Positions 1 through 6,317 of a DNA stretch of 31,863 bases are shown one piece after another. The translations under genes were made by a program, and so were the position numbers. Under the pieces are notes generated by a model, which saw only the letters and a program-made list of their open reading frames with translations, was not told the DNA's origin and ran no database searches. This DNA is from a virus, in the IMG/VR virus record IMGVR_UViG_3300028837_001164, positions 1 through 31,863 of that record. One strand, given 5' to 3'. Each line of letters starts with the position of its first letter. The stretch's first letter is position 1.

Positions 1-282
1 GGCAATCCCCAGTGTTAAATTCGTAACCCATGTTAGAGCATCGTCCCAAGGCACATCAGGCTGGAGCCTTTCTAATTTCCTAACCTGGCTATACTTAGCA
101 GAAGCAGAGAGGAGATTGAGCTTGTTTTGGTCTAGCAATGCTTCTTCTGTCCCGTTACCAGAGAAAAATAATAGCTCGGCATGACCATTAGCATCATAGC
201 CTTTTGCCATTACCCTGAGCTTGAATTCTGGCCAGTTATAGTTGATGAATCCTATCCCCGGGGTGCTAGATGGTTTATTCAT
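1..282 (-). CDS. 5' part of a probable replication-module protein, cut by the window edge
   Basis: The first 94 residues are present, beginning MNKPSSTPGIGFINYNWPEF; the C-terminus lies beyond base 1. The start ATG overlaps the stop of the preceding gene (ATGA at 279-282), with a G-rich ribosome binding site (CAGGGGGTG) just upstream, so it is translationally coupled. The N-terminal pattern resembles, from memory, the DNA-binding N-terminus of large AAA/RepA-like ATPases in phages and plasmids of Gram-positive and Chloroflexota hosts. It has a short beta region and then K..RL....PDVPWDDAL. No Walker motif lies inside the visible part, so the ATPase assignment is inference. A full-length product of that type would be several hundred residues, which implies that the replication module continues to the left. 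Confidence 0.6.
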   Translation of the reverse strand, partial: MNKPSSTPGIGFINYNWPEFKLRVMAKGYDANGHAELLFFSGNGTEEALLDQNKLNLLSASAKYSQVRKLERLQPDVPWDDALTWVTNLTLGIA

Positions 283-593
283 AGTTTCACCCCCTGAGAC
301 AGCACAGGTCTCTTGACTGGCTTCGCTGATAACTCGTAAATCTTGTTGCGCAGGTGTGCGATTTCACCGTGCATCTGCTTGAACTGGTCATAGTATCGGC
401 GCGGAATTCTCCCCGCCTGTGCTGAGATAGCCTCAAGATTGTTCACCCGGTCAGCTAACTCATCATCCTCTTTCTGGTAAGCATTAGGACAACCCTGGCA
501 AAGTGGCGGTAAGCATCTCTTTGTGTGAGGGTTGTAGTATCCCACCTCGGGATTCTCAGGGTATAGCCTTTCCTTACATTCCTTACAGTTCAT
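279..593 (-). CDS. small Cys-rich early protein with helical C-terminal half
   Basis: A 104-aa protein. The start MNCKEC at 593 is preferred over in-frame upstream starts because GGGAGGTG lies 5 nt before it and it overlaps the end of the upstream zinc-ribbon gene by 11 nt. The first 35 residues carry CxxC (C3/C6) and a second cysteine cluster (CLPPLCQGC), suggesting one structural metal site. Residues from about 40 to 90 are charged and heptad-like, probably a helix or short coiled coil. Its stop overlaps the start of the next gene as ATGA. No family recognised; an early phage protein by position. Confidence 0.75.
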   Translation of the reverse strand: MNCKECKERLYPENPEVGYYNPHTKRCLPPLCQGCPNAYQKEDDELADRVNNLEAISAQAGRIPRRYYDQFKQMHGEIAHLRNKIYELSAKPVKRPVLSQGVKL

Positions 594-768
594 CGCGCAC
601 CTCCCGGGGAAGGATTGTGCGCTTTCTGCGGTCCCTACAAGGTTTGCATCGCTTGGGTTCACTTAGTTCCTTCGAGTAGTAGAAAGCCTGCTCACCGGCG
701 GTGAAGATAAACGACTCGCCACAATCAACACACTTGAGCGTTTTATCCTCGAATTCAATTTGTTCCAT
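583..768 (-). CDS. zf-trcl-type zinc-ribbon protein
   Basis: A 61-aa protein with two CxxC pairs in the order CVDC ... CKPC. The text between them (GESFIFTAGEQAFYYSKE, then EPKRC) matches the pattern I know for the small zinc-ribbon family zf-trcl: C.DCG..F.FTAGEQ.FY....... PKRC..CR. The family is common in phages and clostridia and its function is unknown; a single zinc-ribbon fold is expected. The ribosome binding site AAGGAGGG lies a few bases upstream. It sits in the early operon and overlaps the next gene by 11 nt. Confidence 0.8.
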   Translation of the reverse strand: MEQIEFEDKTLKCVDCGESFIFTAGEQAFYYSKELSEPKRCKPCRDRRKRTILPREVRDEL

Positions 769-794
769 ACTGTCAGCCCTCCTTTGTCTTTGCG

Positions 795-1037
795 TTATTC
801 CTTTTTGTTTTTTCTCTTTATTGCGGATAGCCTCGCCAGCCTAGACATGTGTGCCTTCAGGTTGGCTCGTGCCCGCCGTTGTCTCTCCTCTTCAGATAGT
901 GATGGGTCTTGAGGCTCGAACCGTGCCATAAAGCCACGCCTGGCAGGACCGGTCAATTCCTGGGGGCTATATTTGGCAGCTTTCGTATAGCCGCCGATTT
1001 TGCCCCTGGCAGCCATATCCTTACTGTCTAACGCCAT
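795..1037 (-). CDS. small basic early protein, unknown function
   Basis: An 80-aa, Lys/Arg-rich protein. The ATG at 1037 (MALDSKDMAARGKIGGYTKA) is preferred to an in-frame TTG three codons upstream because AAGGA lies about 9 nt before the ATG. The N-terminal ARGKIGG.TKAAKYSPQEL segment resembles short KGG/GGKARA-type basic motifs of small phage and stress proteins; this is a weak resemblance. The C-terminal half is a predicted charged helix ending in KRKNKKE. Nucleic-acid binding is plausible from its charge but unproven. It lies just downstream of a strong terminator, so it may need readthrough or its own promoter. Confidence 0.65.
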   Translation of the reverse strand: MALDSKDMAARGKIGGYTKAAKYSPQELTGPARRGFMARFEPQDPSLSEEERQRRARANLKAHMSRLARLSAIKRKNKKE

Positions 1038-1131
1038 TAGCTTCAATCCTTCTCATATCATTAGCTTCAATCTTTGTTTTTCGCCATTGCCTTTTCCAGC
1101 TATTACAATTACGACAATCTCCATCGCTCAT
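1021..1131 (-). CDS. possible 36-aa Cys-containing peptide
   Basis: An ATG at 1131 opens a 36-aa frame (MSDGDCRNCNSWKRQWRKTK...) with one CxxC-like pair and a basic, Trp-rich stretch. It ends inside the start of the following gene, a 17-nt overlap. There is no convincing ribosome binding site. The 13-nt sequence ATTGAAGCTAATG occurs twice within it, 26 nt apart. It lies between the terminator at 1147-1176 and the next gene, so it could equally be leader sequence. Confidence 0.3.
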   Translation of the reverse strand: MSDGDCRNCNSWKRQWRKTKIEANDMRRIEANGVRQ

Positions 1132-1146
1132 ATCTGTTTAACAAAA

Positions 1147-1176
1147 GAGGCAAGTCCAGTTTCCCAAACTTGCCTC
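1147..1176 (-). terminator. intrinsic terminator after the sigma-like gene
   Basis: A perfect 9-bp stem (GAGGCAAGT / ACTTGCCTC) with a 12-nt loop, followed on the minus strand by CTTTTGTTA. It lies 84 nt beyond the stop of the sigma-like gene and before the next group of early genes, so it divides the early region into two transcriptional parts. Confidence 0.8.
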
Positions 1177-1259
1177 GGTTGTTCCGTCGGCTAAATTATG
1201 TTACTTTATCTATGCTTTTCCCCCCTCTAATATAGATAGACGAAATTACTTTTTAAAAG

Positions 1260-2453
1260 TTAACCAAAACCTTTCCGGGGGCGCCTACCACAATACCATC
1301 GCGAATAAAAGCTAGAACAGAGGTCAACAAATGCTATTAGGTCTTTCCTTTCTAGGTTGCCAAAAAATACTTTAGATTGGGGGGCTTTGATAATCTTGGT
1401 GTAAAAGGGATTCCAGCAGTAACAGAAATCATCAAAGTTAAATGGTTTATCCGAGCTTGGCGGAGTTAATTCGCCCAATAAAAGCCAACCCCCCTGCACT
1501 CTCGATTCACAAGCCTTCTTGTATTGGCTGGCTAAATAATTAGTGAGTTTTAGAAGCCGTGCCCTTTTTATATCAGGATTTATTGATGCAGGCAATAAGC
1601 TCCATCCCCATTCCCCAAGATAGTTATTCACTACCTTTTGGGAGATGTATGACTCTGAAACATTAAAATCTCTAGCGAGTTCAACTTGCTTAAGCCCTGA
1701 TAGATAGGCTTCCATAATCCGCCTCGTTTTATCGTTCTTAATATCACTAATGCGATGATTTATAATATGCAAGTTACCCCATAGTTTCTGAGTATCTTCG
1801 TAAAAACGCTCATCTGCCTCTTTATATACTCCATCCCAGCTTTGCATTGTCTTGTTGCGTTCCGATTTAACTTGCCCCTCCCATCCTTCTATACTCCACC
1901 ACCATTCATGGCTGAGCACTTGATTTAGTGTCTCAATCCATTCGTGTGGGTGATAACTGTCGTCATCTCGCTCTAATGGCTTTCTTTTCTCATTTATTTG
2001 AAATACTGAGTAGCCGGAACCATCATCTCCTTTTTCATCATCATCAAATTGTATAAATTCCTTTCGTATGCTATCGTCTATACTGCATAATTTTTCTCTG
2101 TCTGTGGTATCCCTGACTTTCGTGATGCCTACTTCTACAAGTTTGCAAGTCCTACCCAAATCAATCACAGAATCAATAATGGTAGTTGTGGCATAATCCC
2201 AGGGGAGAGAGATATTTTGAATACTATCAGGGTGGAGAAAATCTTCTACCTTGTTCATTGCCTTCTCAACCGCATCATTTATCAAGGTTGTAGAGGAAAA
2301 TTTGGCATAGGCAACGCTAGTGGCAAGCTGAGTGAGCTTATTAAATTGCCATTGATATTGTTCTGCATCACCCGATATAACTGCTTGATAAAGGTCTGCA
2401 TTTCTACTGCTAGTTCTATTTCCTGTTCCTGGTATATTCATATTTTTCCCCAT
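1260..2453 (-). CDS. phage sigma-factor-like protein (ECF-type regions 2 and 4)
   Basis: A 397-aa protein. Residues about 20-101 follow the pattern of sigma70/ECF region 2: AVISGDAEQYQWQFNKL, a helix with INDAVEKAMNKVEDFL, then LPWDYATTTIIDSVIDLGR, which aligns by eye with the ECF pattern 'PW.Y.IA.N...D..R'. Residues about 240-278 look like region 4: NDKTRRIMEAYLSGLKQVELA, then the helix-turn-helix ARDFNVSESYISQKVV. Between them lies an unusually long acidic and aromatic linker (about 105-235), and a further 115 residues of unknown kind follow. If functional, it would bind host core RNA polymerase and direct it to phage promoters. The start is uncertain: ATG 2453 or ATG 2441, neither with a good ribosome binding site, next to a duplicated ATGATGCTAC. 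The alternative is a non-sigma HTH regulator. Confidence 0.6.
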   Translation of the reverse strand: MGKNMNIPGTGNRTSSRNADLYQAVISGDAEQYQWQFNKLTQLATSVAYAKFSSTTLINDAVEKAMNKVEDFLHPDSIQNISLPWDYATTTIIDSVIDLGRTCKLVEVGITKVRDTTDREKLCSIDDSIRKEFIQFDDDEKGDDGSGYSVFQINEKRKPLERDDDSYHPHEWIETLNQVLSHEWWWSIEGWEGQVKSERNKTMQSWDGVYKEADERFYEDTQKLWGNLHIINHRISDIKNDKTRRIMEAYLSGLKQVELARDFNVSESYISQKVVNNYLGEWGWSLLPASINPDIKRARLLKLTNYLASQYKKACESRVQGGWLLLGELTPPSSDKPFNFDDFCYCWNPFYTKIIKAPQSKVFFGNLERKDLIAFVDLCSSFYSRWYCGRRPRKGFG

Positions 2454-2459
2454 GTAGCA

Positions 2460-2888
2460 TCATGTAGCATCATTATCAGGAATAAATACAAGCGTGCCTG
2501 GCTCCTTAATCTCTTTTAGAACTCCAATAGTCCTATATGGTGCCTCTATATCGTCGTAGTGCTGCCCCAAAGTCTTCAATGCCTCAAGCATAGCATCCGC
2601 ACCTTCCTCAAAGGTCTCAGATGTTGGGTAAAAGCCAGTATGAGGATTCTCCCATCCTTCAGGTCTCCAATTCATATTGCCCTCCTTAATCTTGTGTCTC
2701 CTTTGGTGTCTCCACCTATACTTCTCTACCTTGATTGCCTCATAGAGCTCATCGCCTTTATTCAATAGTTCGTTCATTACGACTACTTGCCCATCCCACC
2801 CATTCTGAAGAGCTGCCATTGCCAGCCCCGCTACTGGAGCACCCTTTAAGGTTACATACCTAATTACATCTACAACAGTGATATTCAT
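2460..2888 (-). CDS. early protein with a possible internal start (WRPEGW domain)
   Basis: A 142-aa protein starting MNITVVDVIRYVT. This start overlaps the upstream stop as ATGA and has GAGGAG 8 nt before it, so it is preferred to in-frame starts further upstream. Residues from about 72 on (MNWRPEGWENPHTGFYPT, then FEEGADAMLEAL) form what looks like an independent small phage protein. An ATG at 2675 opens it in frame and is preceded by an excellent AAGGAGG. The gene may therefore make a 142-aa product and a 71-aa C-terminal product, or be a fusion of two former genes. It ends with GTLVFIPDNDAT, a tail shared with the 18-aa peptide at 3274-3330. Confidence 0.65.
   Translation of the reverse strand: MNITVVDVIRYVTLKGAPVAGLAMAALQNGWDGQVVVMNELLNKGDELYEAIKVEKYRWRHQRRHKIKEGNMNWRPEGWENPHTGFYPTSETFEEGADAMLEALKTLGQHYDDIEAPYRTIGVLKEIKEPGTLVFIPDNDAT
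2473..2495. repeat. 23-bp direct repeat, copy 1
   Basis: The 23 bases starting TTATCAGGAATAAATACAAG are identical to 3284-3306. In the coding (minus) direction they encode TLVFIPD at the end of the 142-aa protein. Confidence 0.8.
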
Positions 2889-3274
2889 TCTACCCACTCC
2901 TCGCCGTTCCAGACCTTGTTGTATTTCTCTTTCATCATCACAGCCAACCAAAGCTGTTCCCAAGAAGTAAACTGCTCTGCCAATTCATAGAACTTGCCCA
3001 TTATACATTCTTCATAGTCATCTAAAAGCACATGTTTATTTGGCTTGCTCCATCCCACCATCTCCTGCAACTGGTCTTGGCGTAGCAAGGGAACAATGGT
3101 TTTATCCGATTCAAAGCCAGGCATATATTCATCAACATAAGCTTCGTGATAAGTAACTATATGATAACCTTGTCGTTGTGGAATGGCTGCAAAATCACCA
3201 TTAGCCCATGTATGCTTTGGCATATACCGTCTAGCTTTATCGCTTTGTTTAATATAACTCTCACTCGTGTCCAT
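2885..3274 (-). CDS. unknown early phage protein
   Basis: A 129-aa acidic protein. Its ATG overlaps the stop of the 18-aa gene upstream (TAATG) and its stop overlaps the next start (ATGA), so it is coupled on both sides. The C-terminal part, with LLRQDQLQEMVG, then SWEQLWLAVMMKEKYNKVWN and a final EEWVE, resembles small proteins I recall from early regions of other phages, whose function is unknown. No catalytic motif, metal cluster or membrane segment is visible. Probably cytoplasmic. Confidence 0.7.
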   Translation of the reverse strand: MDTSESYIKQSDKARRYMPKHTWANGDFAAIPQRQGYHIVTYHEAYVDEYMPGFESDKTIVPLLRQDQLQEMVGWSKPNKHVLLDDYEECIMGKFYELAEQFTSWEQLWLAVMMKEKYNKVWNGEEWVE

Positions 3275-3330
3275 TAGCTCTCCTTATCAGGAATAAATAC
3301 AAGCGTTCCCTTAACGCCCTGGTATGTCAC
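3274..3330 (-). CDS. 18-aa translationally coupled mini-protein
   Basis: GTG start, product MTYQGVKGTLVFIPDKES. Evidence that it is translated: a GAGG ribosome binding site 5 nt upstream, inside the end of the previous coding stretch. Its TAA also overlaps the ATG of the next gene (TAATG). Its GTLVFIPD core recurs exactly at the C-terminus of the 142-aa protein two genes downstream, carried on a 23-bp identical DNA repeat. Function unknown; it could be a leader for coupling or a peptide tag-like module. Confidence 0.5.
   Translation of the reverse strand: MTYQGVKGTLVFIPDKES
3284..3306. repeat. 23-bp direct repeat, copy 2
   Basis: Identical to 2473-2495. It lies inside the 18-aa gene and encodes TLVFIPD in the same reading frame as copy 1. 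Confidence 0.8.
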
Positions 3331-3338
3331 GCTTTCCT

Positions 3339-3563
3339 CTATCCCTCCGCGAAAGCTAGCTTAACAGCAAGCTCCTCAATATTAAGTGTATCACCGATGC
3401 TTAAACCTGCCTGTGCAGGTGGGGCAAGGTTTGTAACTAATTCCACACCCTTCCGATTAAGCAGATTTAGTGTCATTTTAACCATCATATCATCAGGTTT
3501 AAGGGGATTGGGAGAAATATCATCAACCTTTATTTGTAGCGTTCCAGTTATAGTTTTTTGCAT
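3339..3563 (-). CDS. unknown 74-aa early protein
   Basis: Begins MQKTITGTLQIKVDD with AAGGAGGG directly upstream, and reads as a small, mostly beta-strand protein (alternating hydrophobic residues, NPLKPDDMMVKMTLNLL). No Cys clusters, membrane segments or known motif. First gene after the HTH gene in the early operon, 43 nt downstream of it. The next gene (18 aa) begins 8 nt beyond its stop. Confidence 0.65.
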   Translation of the reverse strand: MQKTITGTLQIKVDDISPNPLKPDDMMVKMTLNLLNRKGVELVTNLAPPAQAGLSIGDTLNIEELAVKLAFAEG

Positions 3564-3606
3564 TAGCCCTCCTTACTTAATCAATCTGATTTCGTATGTT
3601 TTATAT

Positions 3607-3780
3607 CTACTTCAAGGATTTACCCCTTCTTTTCTTAGTGTAAGAAAGCTCAAGGACCACCCAAGAGCCACTTATCTTTTTGCCTTTTATCCTACCTTCT
3701 TCTAGTAGCTTCCTTACCCGGCGCTCTGATATGCCAAGCTTCTCGGCTGCATCTTTAACACTCCACATTTTCTTTTCCAT
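3607..3780 (-). CDS. 57-aa HTH protein, excisionase or repressor candidate
   Basis: Product MEKKMWSVKDAAEKLGISER followed by RVRKLLEEGRIKGKKI and a basic C-terminus. This is the classic MerR/Xis-like helix-turn-helix of the excisionase-type HTH_17 family: W.V.DAAE.LGIS.R.VRKLL..G.I.G.K. The ATG at 3780 is chosen because AAAGGAAC lies just upstream. It is the first gene after a consensus promoter and sits next to the integrase, the usual place for an excisionase (Xis) or recombination directionality factor. A small repressor or early regulator is the alternative. Being only 57 aa, it is easily missed by gene callers. Confidence 0.75.
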   Translation of the reverse strand: MEKKMWSVKDAAEKLGISERRVRKLLEEGRIKGKKISGSWVVLELSYTKKRRGKSLK

Positions 3781-3801
3781 TTCGTTCCTTTATCCTTTAC
3801 T

Positions 3802-3831
3802 ACTATACCACAGACGGAAGAATCCTGTCAA
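3802..3831 (-). promoter_or_regulatory. early-operon promoter
   Basis: On the minus strand: TTGACA (3831-3826), an 18-nt spacer, TATAGT (3807-3802), then 21 nt to the HTH gene start. A full-consensus -35 and a near-consensus -10 make this the strongest sigma70-type promoter in the left arm. It should drive the HTH gene and the early genes to its left. Confidence 0.75.
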
Positions 3832-3880
3832 ATTTGGTGGCTCGAAGCTAATTTGCGGGCTTTAGGCAGAAACAATTTTC

Positions 3881-4789
3881 TCAAATTCTATCTCCTGGGC
3901 TTAACCTTTTATGAGCTTCCCTGGCTCTCTCACTAGCCCTTGATTTTGCATATCTACTTAGCATCTTTCGGCTTTTCCAACCGGCGATTTGCATTAGGTC
4001 GCCTTCTGCACCCTCACTGGCAAGCCAAATATGAACGAAAGTATGTCGAAACAAGTGCGTATAAACTTCTCCAATACCGGCTTGTGCTGCCCTATTCCTG
4101 ACTATTTGATATATCCCCGAACCAGTCATCGAGCCAGCCTTGCCAAGCCACAATTTAGGCAGTAAGGCTTGGGGGTGCAGGGCACGAATGCGAAGGTATC
4201 GGTCAATATCCCTTGTTGCCTTTCTACCAAAGGGAACAATGCGAATCCTTGCTCCCTTGCCCATAACGGTTGCTGTTTGAGCATCCAAGTCAACATCTTC
4301 CATTTTTAACCCTGCTAATTCTGCCCGCCTTAAACCAGTATCAATCAAGAGCCGTAATATGGCTGTATCTCGGCGGGCAAAGAAGTCTTTGCCTTCACAC
4401 ACTTTTAGAATTGCCCTAACATCCTCAATCGCTAATGGCTCTGGTGTGTATTCTGGTATTGTGGGGGGCTTCATCTTTTGCATCGGGGATTCTTTAATTT
4501 CGCCTTCATCTACTAACCACTTGAAGTAGCGATTAAGAGCACGATAACGATTATTGGCGGTTGCTGGCTTCCACTTAGCTAATAGCTCATTTATAAAATC
4601 TTGTATTTGCCTACGAGTGATTTCAGATGGAGTAGCAATTACTTCCTTTCGGGCAAGGAATTTAATAAACTGTCTTACGGATTCGCCGTATGTCTCAATG
4701 GTTCGGTCAGAGCGATTTTCAGCCCTTAGCCCTCTCAGAAATGAGTCCAGTAACAGTTGATGTTCTACGGCTAGAAGGTGAATCTCCAT
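3881..4789 (-). CDS. int: tyrosine-recombinase phage integrase
   Basis: A 302-aa site-specific recombinase for integration and excision, of normal family length. Residues about 9-95 form the SAM-like core-binding domain ([17 protein letters not shown]). Residues about 118-290 form the catalytic domain, with R154 in [10 protein letters not shown]178 in [13 protein letters not shown]245-x-x-R248 in HLFRHTF, W271 at the usual His/Trp position, and nucleophile Y280 in LSRYAKS. All catalytic positions are present. It lies 105 nt from the 3' end of tRNA-Gly and points away from it, the usual arrangement when a tRNA 3' end is the attachment site. It has its own likely promoter and is probably read separately from the early operon. 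Confidence 0.93.
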   Translation of the reverse strand: MEIHLLAVEHQLLLDSFLRGLRAENRSDRTIETYGESVRQFIKFLARKEVIATPSEITRRQIQDFINELLAKWKPATANNRYRALNRYFKWLVDEGEIKESPMQKMKPPTIPEYTPEPLAIEDVRAILKVCEGKDFFARRDTAILRLLIDTGLRRAELAGLKMEDVDLDAQTATVMGKGARIRIVPFGRKATRDIDRYLRIRALHPQALLPKLWLGKAGSMTGSGIYQIVRNRAAQAGIGEVYTHLFRHTFVHIWLASEGAEGDLMQIAGWKSRKMLSRYAKSRASERAREAHKRLSPGDRI

Positions 4790-4814
4790 AATTTACCCCA
4801 TTCTCTTTTCCTTA

Positions 4815-4844
4815 ATGTTATCATCTGAAATAGCGGTGTGTCAA
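4815..4844 (-). promoter_or_regulatory. probable integrase promoter
   Basis: TTGACA (4844-4839 on the minus strand) with TAACAT 18 nt downstream (4820-4815); TGATAA at a 15-nt spacing is an alternative -10. It is 26 nt ahead of the integrase ATG. The -35 is perfect and the -10 is mediocre. Confidence 0.5.
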
Positions 4845-4893
4845 GTTTTTAGCGGGGGTAAAATCCAGTTATGGTGTCTATTTAGCTTTGGAA

Positions 4894-4965
4894 AGCGGGA
4901 GAGGGGATTCGAACCCCCGACACCCTGCTTGGAAGGCAGGAACTCTACCACTGAGTTACTCCCGC
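4894..4965 (-). tRNA. tRNA-Gly (anticodon TCC)
   Basis: A full cloverleaf can be drawn. Acceptor GCGGGAG (4965-4959) pairs with CTCCCGC (4901-4895). The D-arm is CTC-AGTGGTA-GAG, the anticodon stem is CCTGC/GCAGG around loop CTTCCAA (anticodon TCC), and the T-arm has loop TTCGAAT. The 3' CCA is not encoded (TTTCC follows). It is intact, so it is either a host gene used as the integration target and kept whole by the phage, or a phage-carried copy. The integrase lies on its 3' side, as expected for tRNA-targeting phages. Confidence 0.95.
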
Positions 4966-4977
4966 GAGACTGAGTCC

Positions 4978-5006
4978 ATTTTACCTCAAATCTTACAGTT
5001 GGTAAA
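4978..5006 (-). promoter_or_regulatory. possible tRNA-Gly promoter
   Basis: TTTACC (5006-5001) and TAAAAT (4983-4978) are separated by 17 nt on the minus strand, with 12 nt from the -10 to the mature tRNA 5' end. The -35 match is moderate. Confidence 0.35.
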
Positions 5007-5035
5007 CAAGAAGAGGGTTTTGTGTCCACCAGGTA

Positions 5036-5173
5036 AAGTCGGGACTATCAAACAAGGTTATCCAGGCTCTTGGTGGTTGGGAAAGTCCTGATATGGTTAG
5101 CCACTATGCAGCAAGCCTAACCTTTGAGGAGGCATTGAGGCTGTATAAGGCTGTGAACTTAAATAGTCAGTAG
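5036..5173 (+). pseudogene. C-terminal remnant of a second tyrosine recombinase
   Basis: The plus-strand frame ending at the TAG at 5171-5173 reads KSGLSNKVIQALGGWESPDM then VSHYAASLTFEEALRLYKAV. This is the final part of a tyrosine recombinase: the box-III G-W motif and the nucleophile Tyr in HYA, followed by the usual C-terminal helix. The rest of the gene (R, K, HxxR) is missing, and an in-frame stop at 5003-5005 closes the frame upstream. It lies directly on the 5' side of tRNA-Gly, so it looks like the debris of an earlier element that used the same site. It covers most of the 313-base gap between the tRNA and the next gene; I see nothing else in 5174-5260 beyond the next ribosome binding site. 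Confidence 0.75.
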
Positions 5174-5278
5174 ACTGTTCTAGGTAGTTTGATTACCTAA
5201 AGTATGTCCCAACCTTAAATGCAAATCTCCCTATTGGGATAAGCCAAGACGAAAGAAAGGAGGTAAAAAGAGGGAATA

Positions 5279-5629
5279 ATGGCACAAGATACTGGGTGGA
5301 AGCAAAACAAACCCTGGGCTCAGGATATTCAGGCTAGGCTTTGTGAGTTTGAGGGTGATGATTTCGGCTATGCTACATGGTGTCTAAACCATTGTCGTGT
5401 CTGTGGGAAGGCAATGGACGATTATAATAGGGATTTGTGTGAGCGAATTAGTGCTATGGCTAGACAAAAACAGCACAAAGTTATAGTAGATTTGCCTAAA
5501 TATCCTATCGAATACCCTGGTGGTAAGTATAGGCAAATTCTATGCTCAAAGGAATGTGACAAGGAATGGTTGACACAATTCTATAAACCAAAAGTAAAGA
5601 AACAAAGCCGACAAAGGGAAAGGGGGTGA
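5279..5629 (+). CDS. small treble-clef/zinc-finger-like protein
   Basis: A 116-aa protein, first gene of the plus-strand accessory module. It carries HCRVCGK (about residues 39-45) and later LCSKECDKEW (about 88-97). The arrangement C..C....C...C with CSxxC resembles small FCS/treble-clef zinc fingers (CR.CGK ... CSKEC), so one zinc site is likely. The C-terminus is basic (KPKVKKQSRQRERG). Ribosome binding site GAGGG lies 4 nt before the ATG, with GGAGG further up. Function unknown; nucleic-acid or protein binding is possible. Confidence 0.7.
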   Translation: MAQDTGWKQNKPWAQDIQARLCEFEGDDFGYATWCLNHCRVCGKAMDDYNRDLCERISAMARQKQHKVIVDLPKYPIEYPGGKYRQILCSKECDKEWLTQFYKPKVKKQSRQRERG

Positions 5630-5634
5630 TGCCT

Positions 5635-5732
5635 ATGAGAAATAAAAAGTGCCCCTGAGCCTTACAGCCCGGGGACACGGCCAAGAGAATCCCACTACAG
5701 AACCCTCAGCTAATCTTATTATAAGTTGAGGG
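5635..5732 (+). promoter_or_regulatory. leader-like segment: 7-codon frame and two hairpins
   Basis: ATG at 5635 opens MRNKKCP-stop, preceded by AAAGGGGGTG. Its last codons enter a hairpin (GTG CCCC ... GGGG a CAC, 5649-5678, one bulge). A second hairpin follows at 5703-5732 (CCCTCAGCT/AGTTGAGGG with one G-T pair). Neither has a U-run. The arrangement upstream of the 5760 gene recalls an attenuator leader, but this is speculative. Confidence 0.3.
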
Positions 5733-5759
5733 GGGAAAGAAAGTCAAGGAGGGAAACCA

Positions 5760-6143
5760 ATGACAAGAGCAGTAGCCATAAAAGGAGCAAAACTCGTGGA
5801 AGGAATCCACAAGGGGCAGTCAGGTGGTTTGGCAATCACTGTAGAAGTTCCCTTTGATGAGGGCTCAACAATCACTCAGGAAGTCCCTTTCGATGAGGAA
5901 GGTGGAGCAACGCCGGTGCTCATTGAGGCGATGATTCTAGAACTCGACATAGAGAACCCTGAACTCAGAGAGGCAACCAAGAAACATTGCCTTACCTTCC
6001 TTGAGGGATGGGTTGAAGTAGTCGGGGATACCGAAGAGGCTTATGACACCATACCGCTAAGCAAACTCTACAGTCAAGCTGAGGCATTTGTCGCTGGCTA
6101 TGAGGCTTGCCTTAAGAAACAGTTAGCCTTACAGGCAGCATAA
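5760..6143 (+). CDS. unknown 127-aa accessory protein
   Basis: Begins MTRAVAIKGAKLVEG with AAGGAGGG upstream. Residues about 28-46 contain a short tandem duplication, EVPFDEG and then EVPFDEE, also visible in the DNA (GAAGTTCCCTTTGATGAG and GAAGTCCCTTTCGATGAG). The C-terminal half is helical and acidic (IENPELREATKKHCLTFLEG; SQAEAFVAGYEACLKKQLAL). No motif recognised, and no signal or membrane segment. It is followed at once by a strong terminator hairpin, so with the upstream gene it forms a self-contained unit. Confidence 0.65.
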   Translation: MTRAVAIKGAKLVEGIHKGQSGGLAITVEVPFDEGSTITQEVPFDEEGGATPVLIEAMILELDIENPELREATKKHCLTFLEGWVEVVGDTEEAYDTIPLSKLYSQAEAFVAGYEACLKKQLALQAA

Positions 6144-6149
6144 AAAGTC

Positions 6150-6196
6150 AAGAATGCTGGGGAGTGCCGTTTAATTCCTTACTCCCTAGCGTTCTT
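6150..6196 (+). terminator. long hairpin, probable terminator after the 127-aa gene
   Basis: A 16-bp stem (AAGAATGCTGGGGAGT against ACTCCCTAGCGTTCTT; two G-U pairs in the plus-strand RNA) with a 15-nt loop, starting 6 nt after the stop codon. The 3' arm ends TTCTT followed by ATTAG. The U-tract is imperfect, so it may also act as a stabilising or regulatory stem. Confidence 0.6.
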
Positions 6197-6317
6197 ATTA
6201 GAGATAAAGGGAGATTGAAAATGCAACAAAGAGATATGGCACAACGCCGATTCTCATTACCGCACATGGCACGCCCTGGGGGGCTACGCCCAAAGGGAAT
6301 ACGGGATTTCCAACTTC

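Noticed and set aside
4894-4965. Second copy of the tRNA 3' end as attL/attR
   Set aside because: I saw no second copy of the T-arm/acceptor sequence elsewhere in the window, so no att pair can be defined.
4841-5091. Open frames across the tRNA on both strands
   Set aside because: They run through the tRNA-Gly gene and have no coding character; only the recombinase remnant at 5036-5173 is meaningful.
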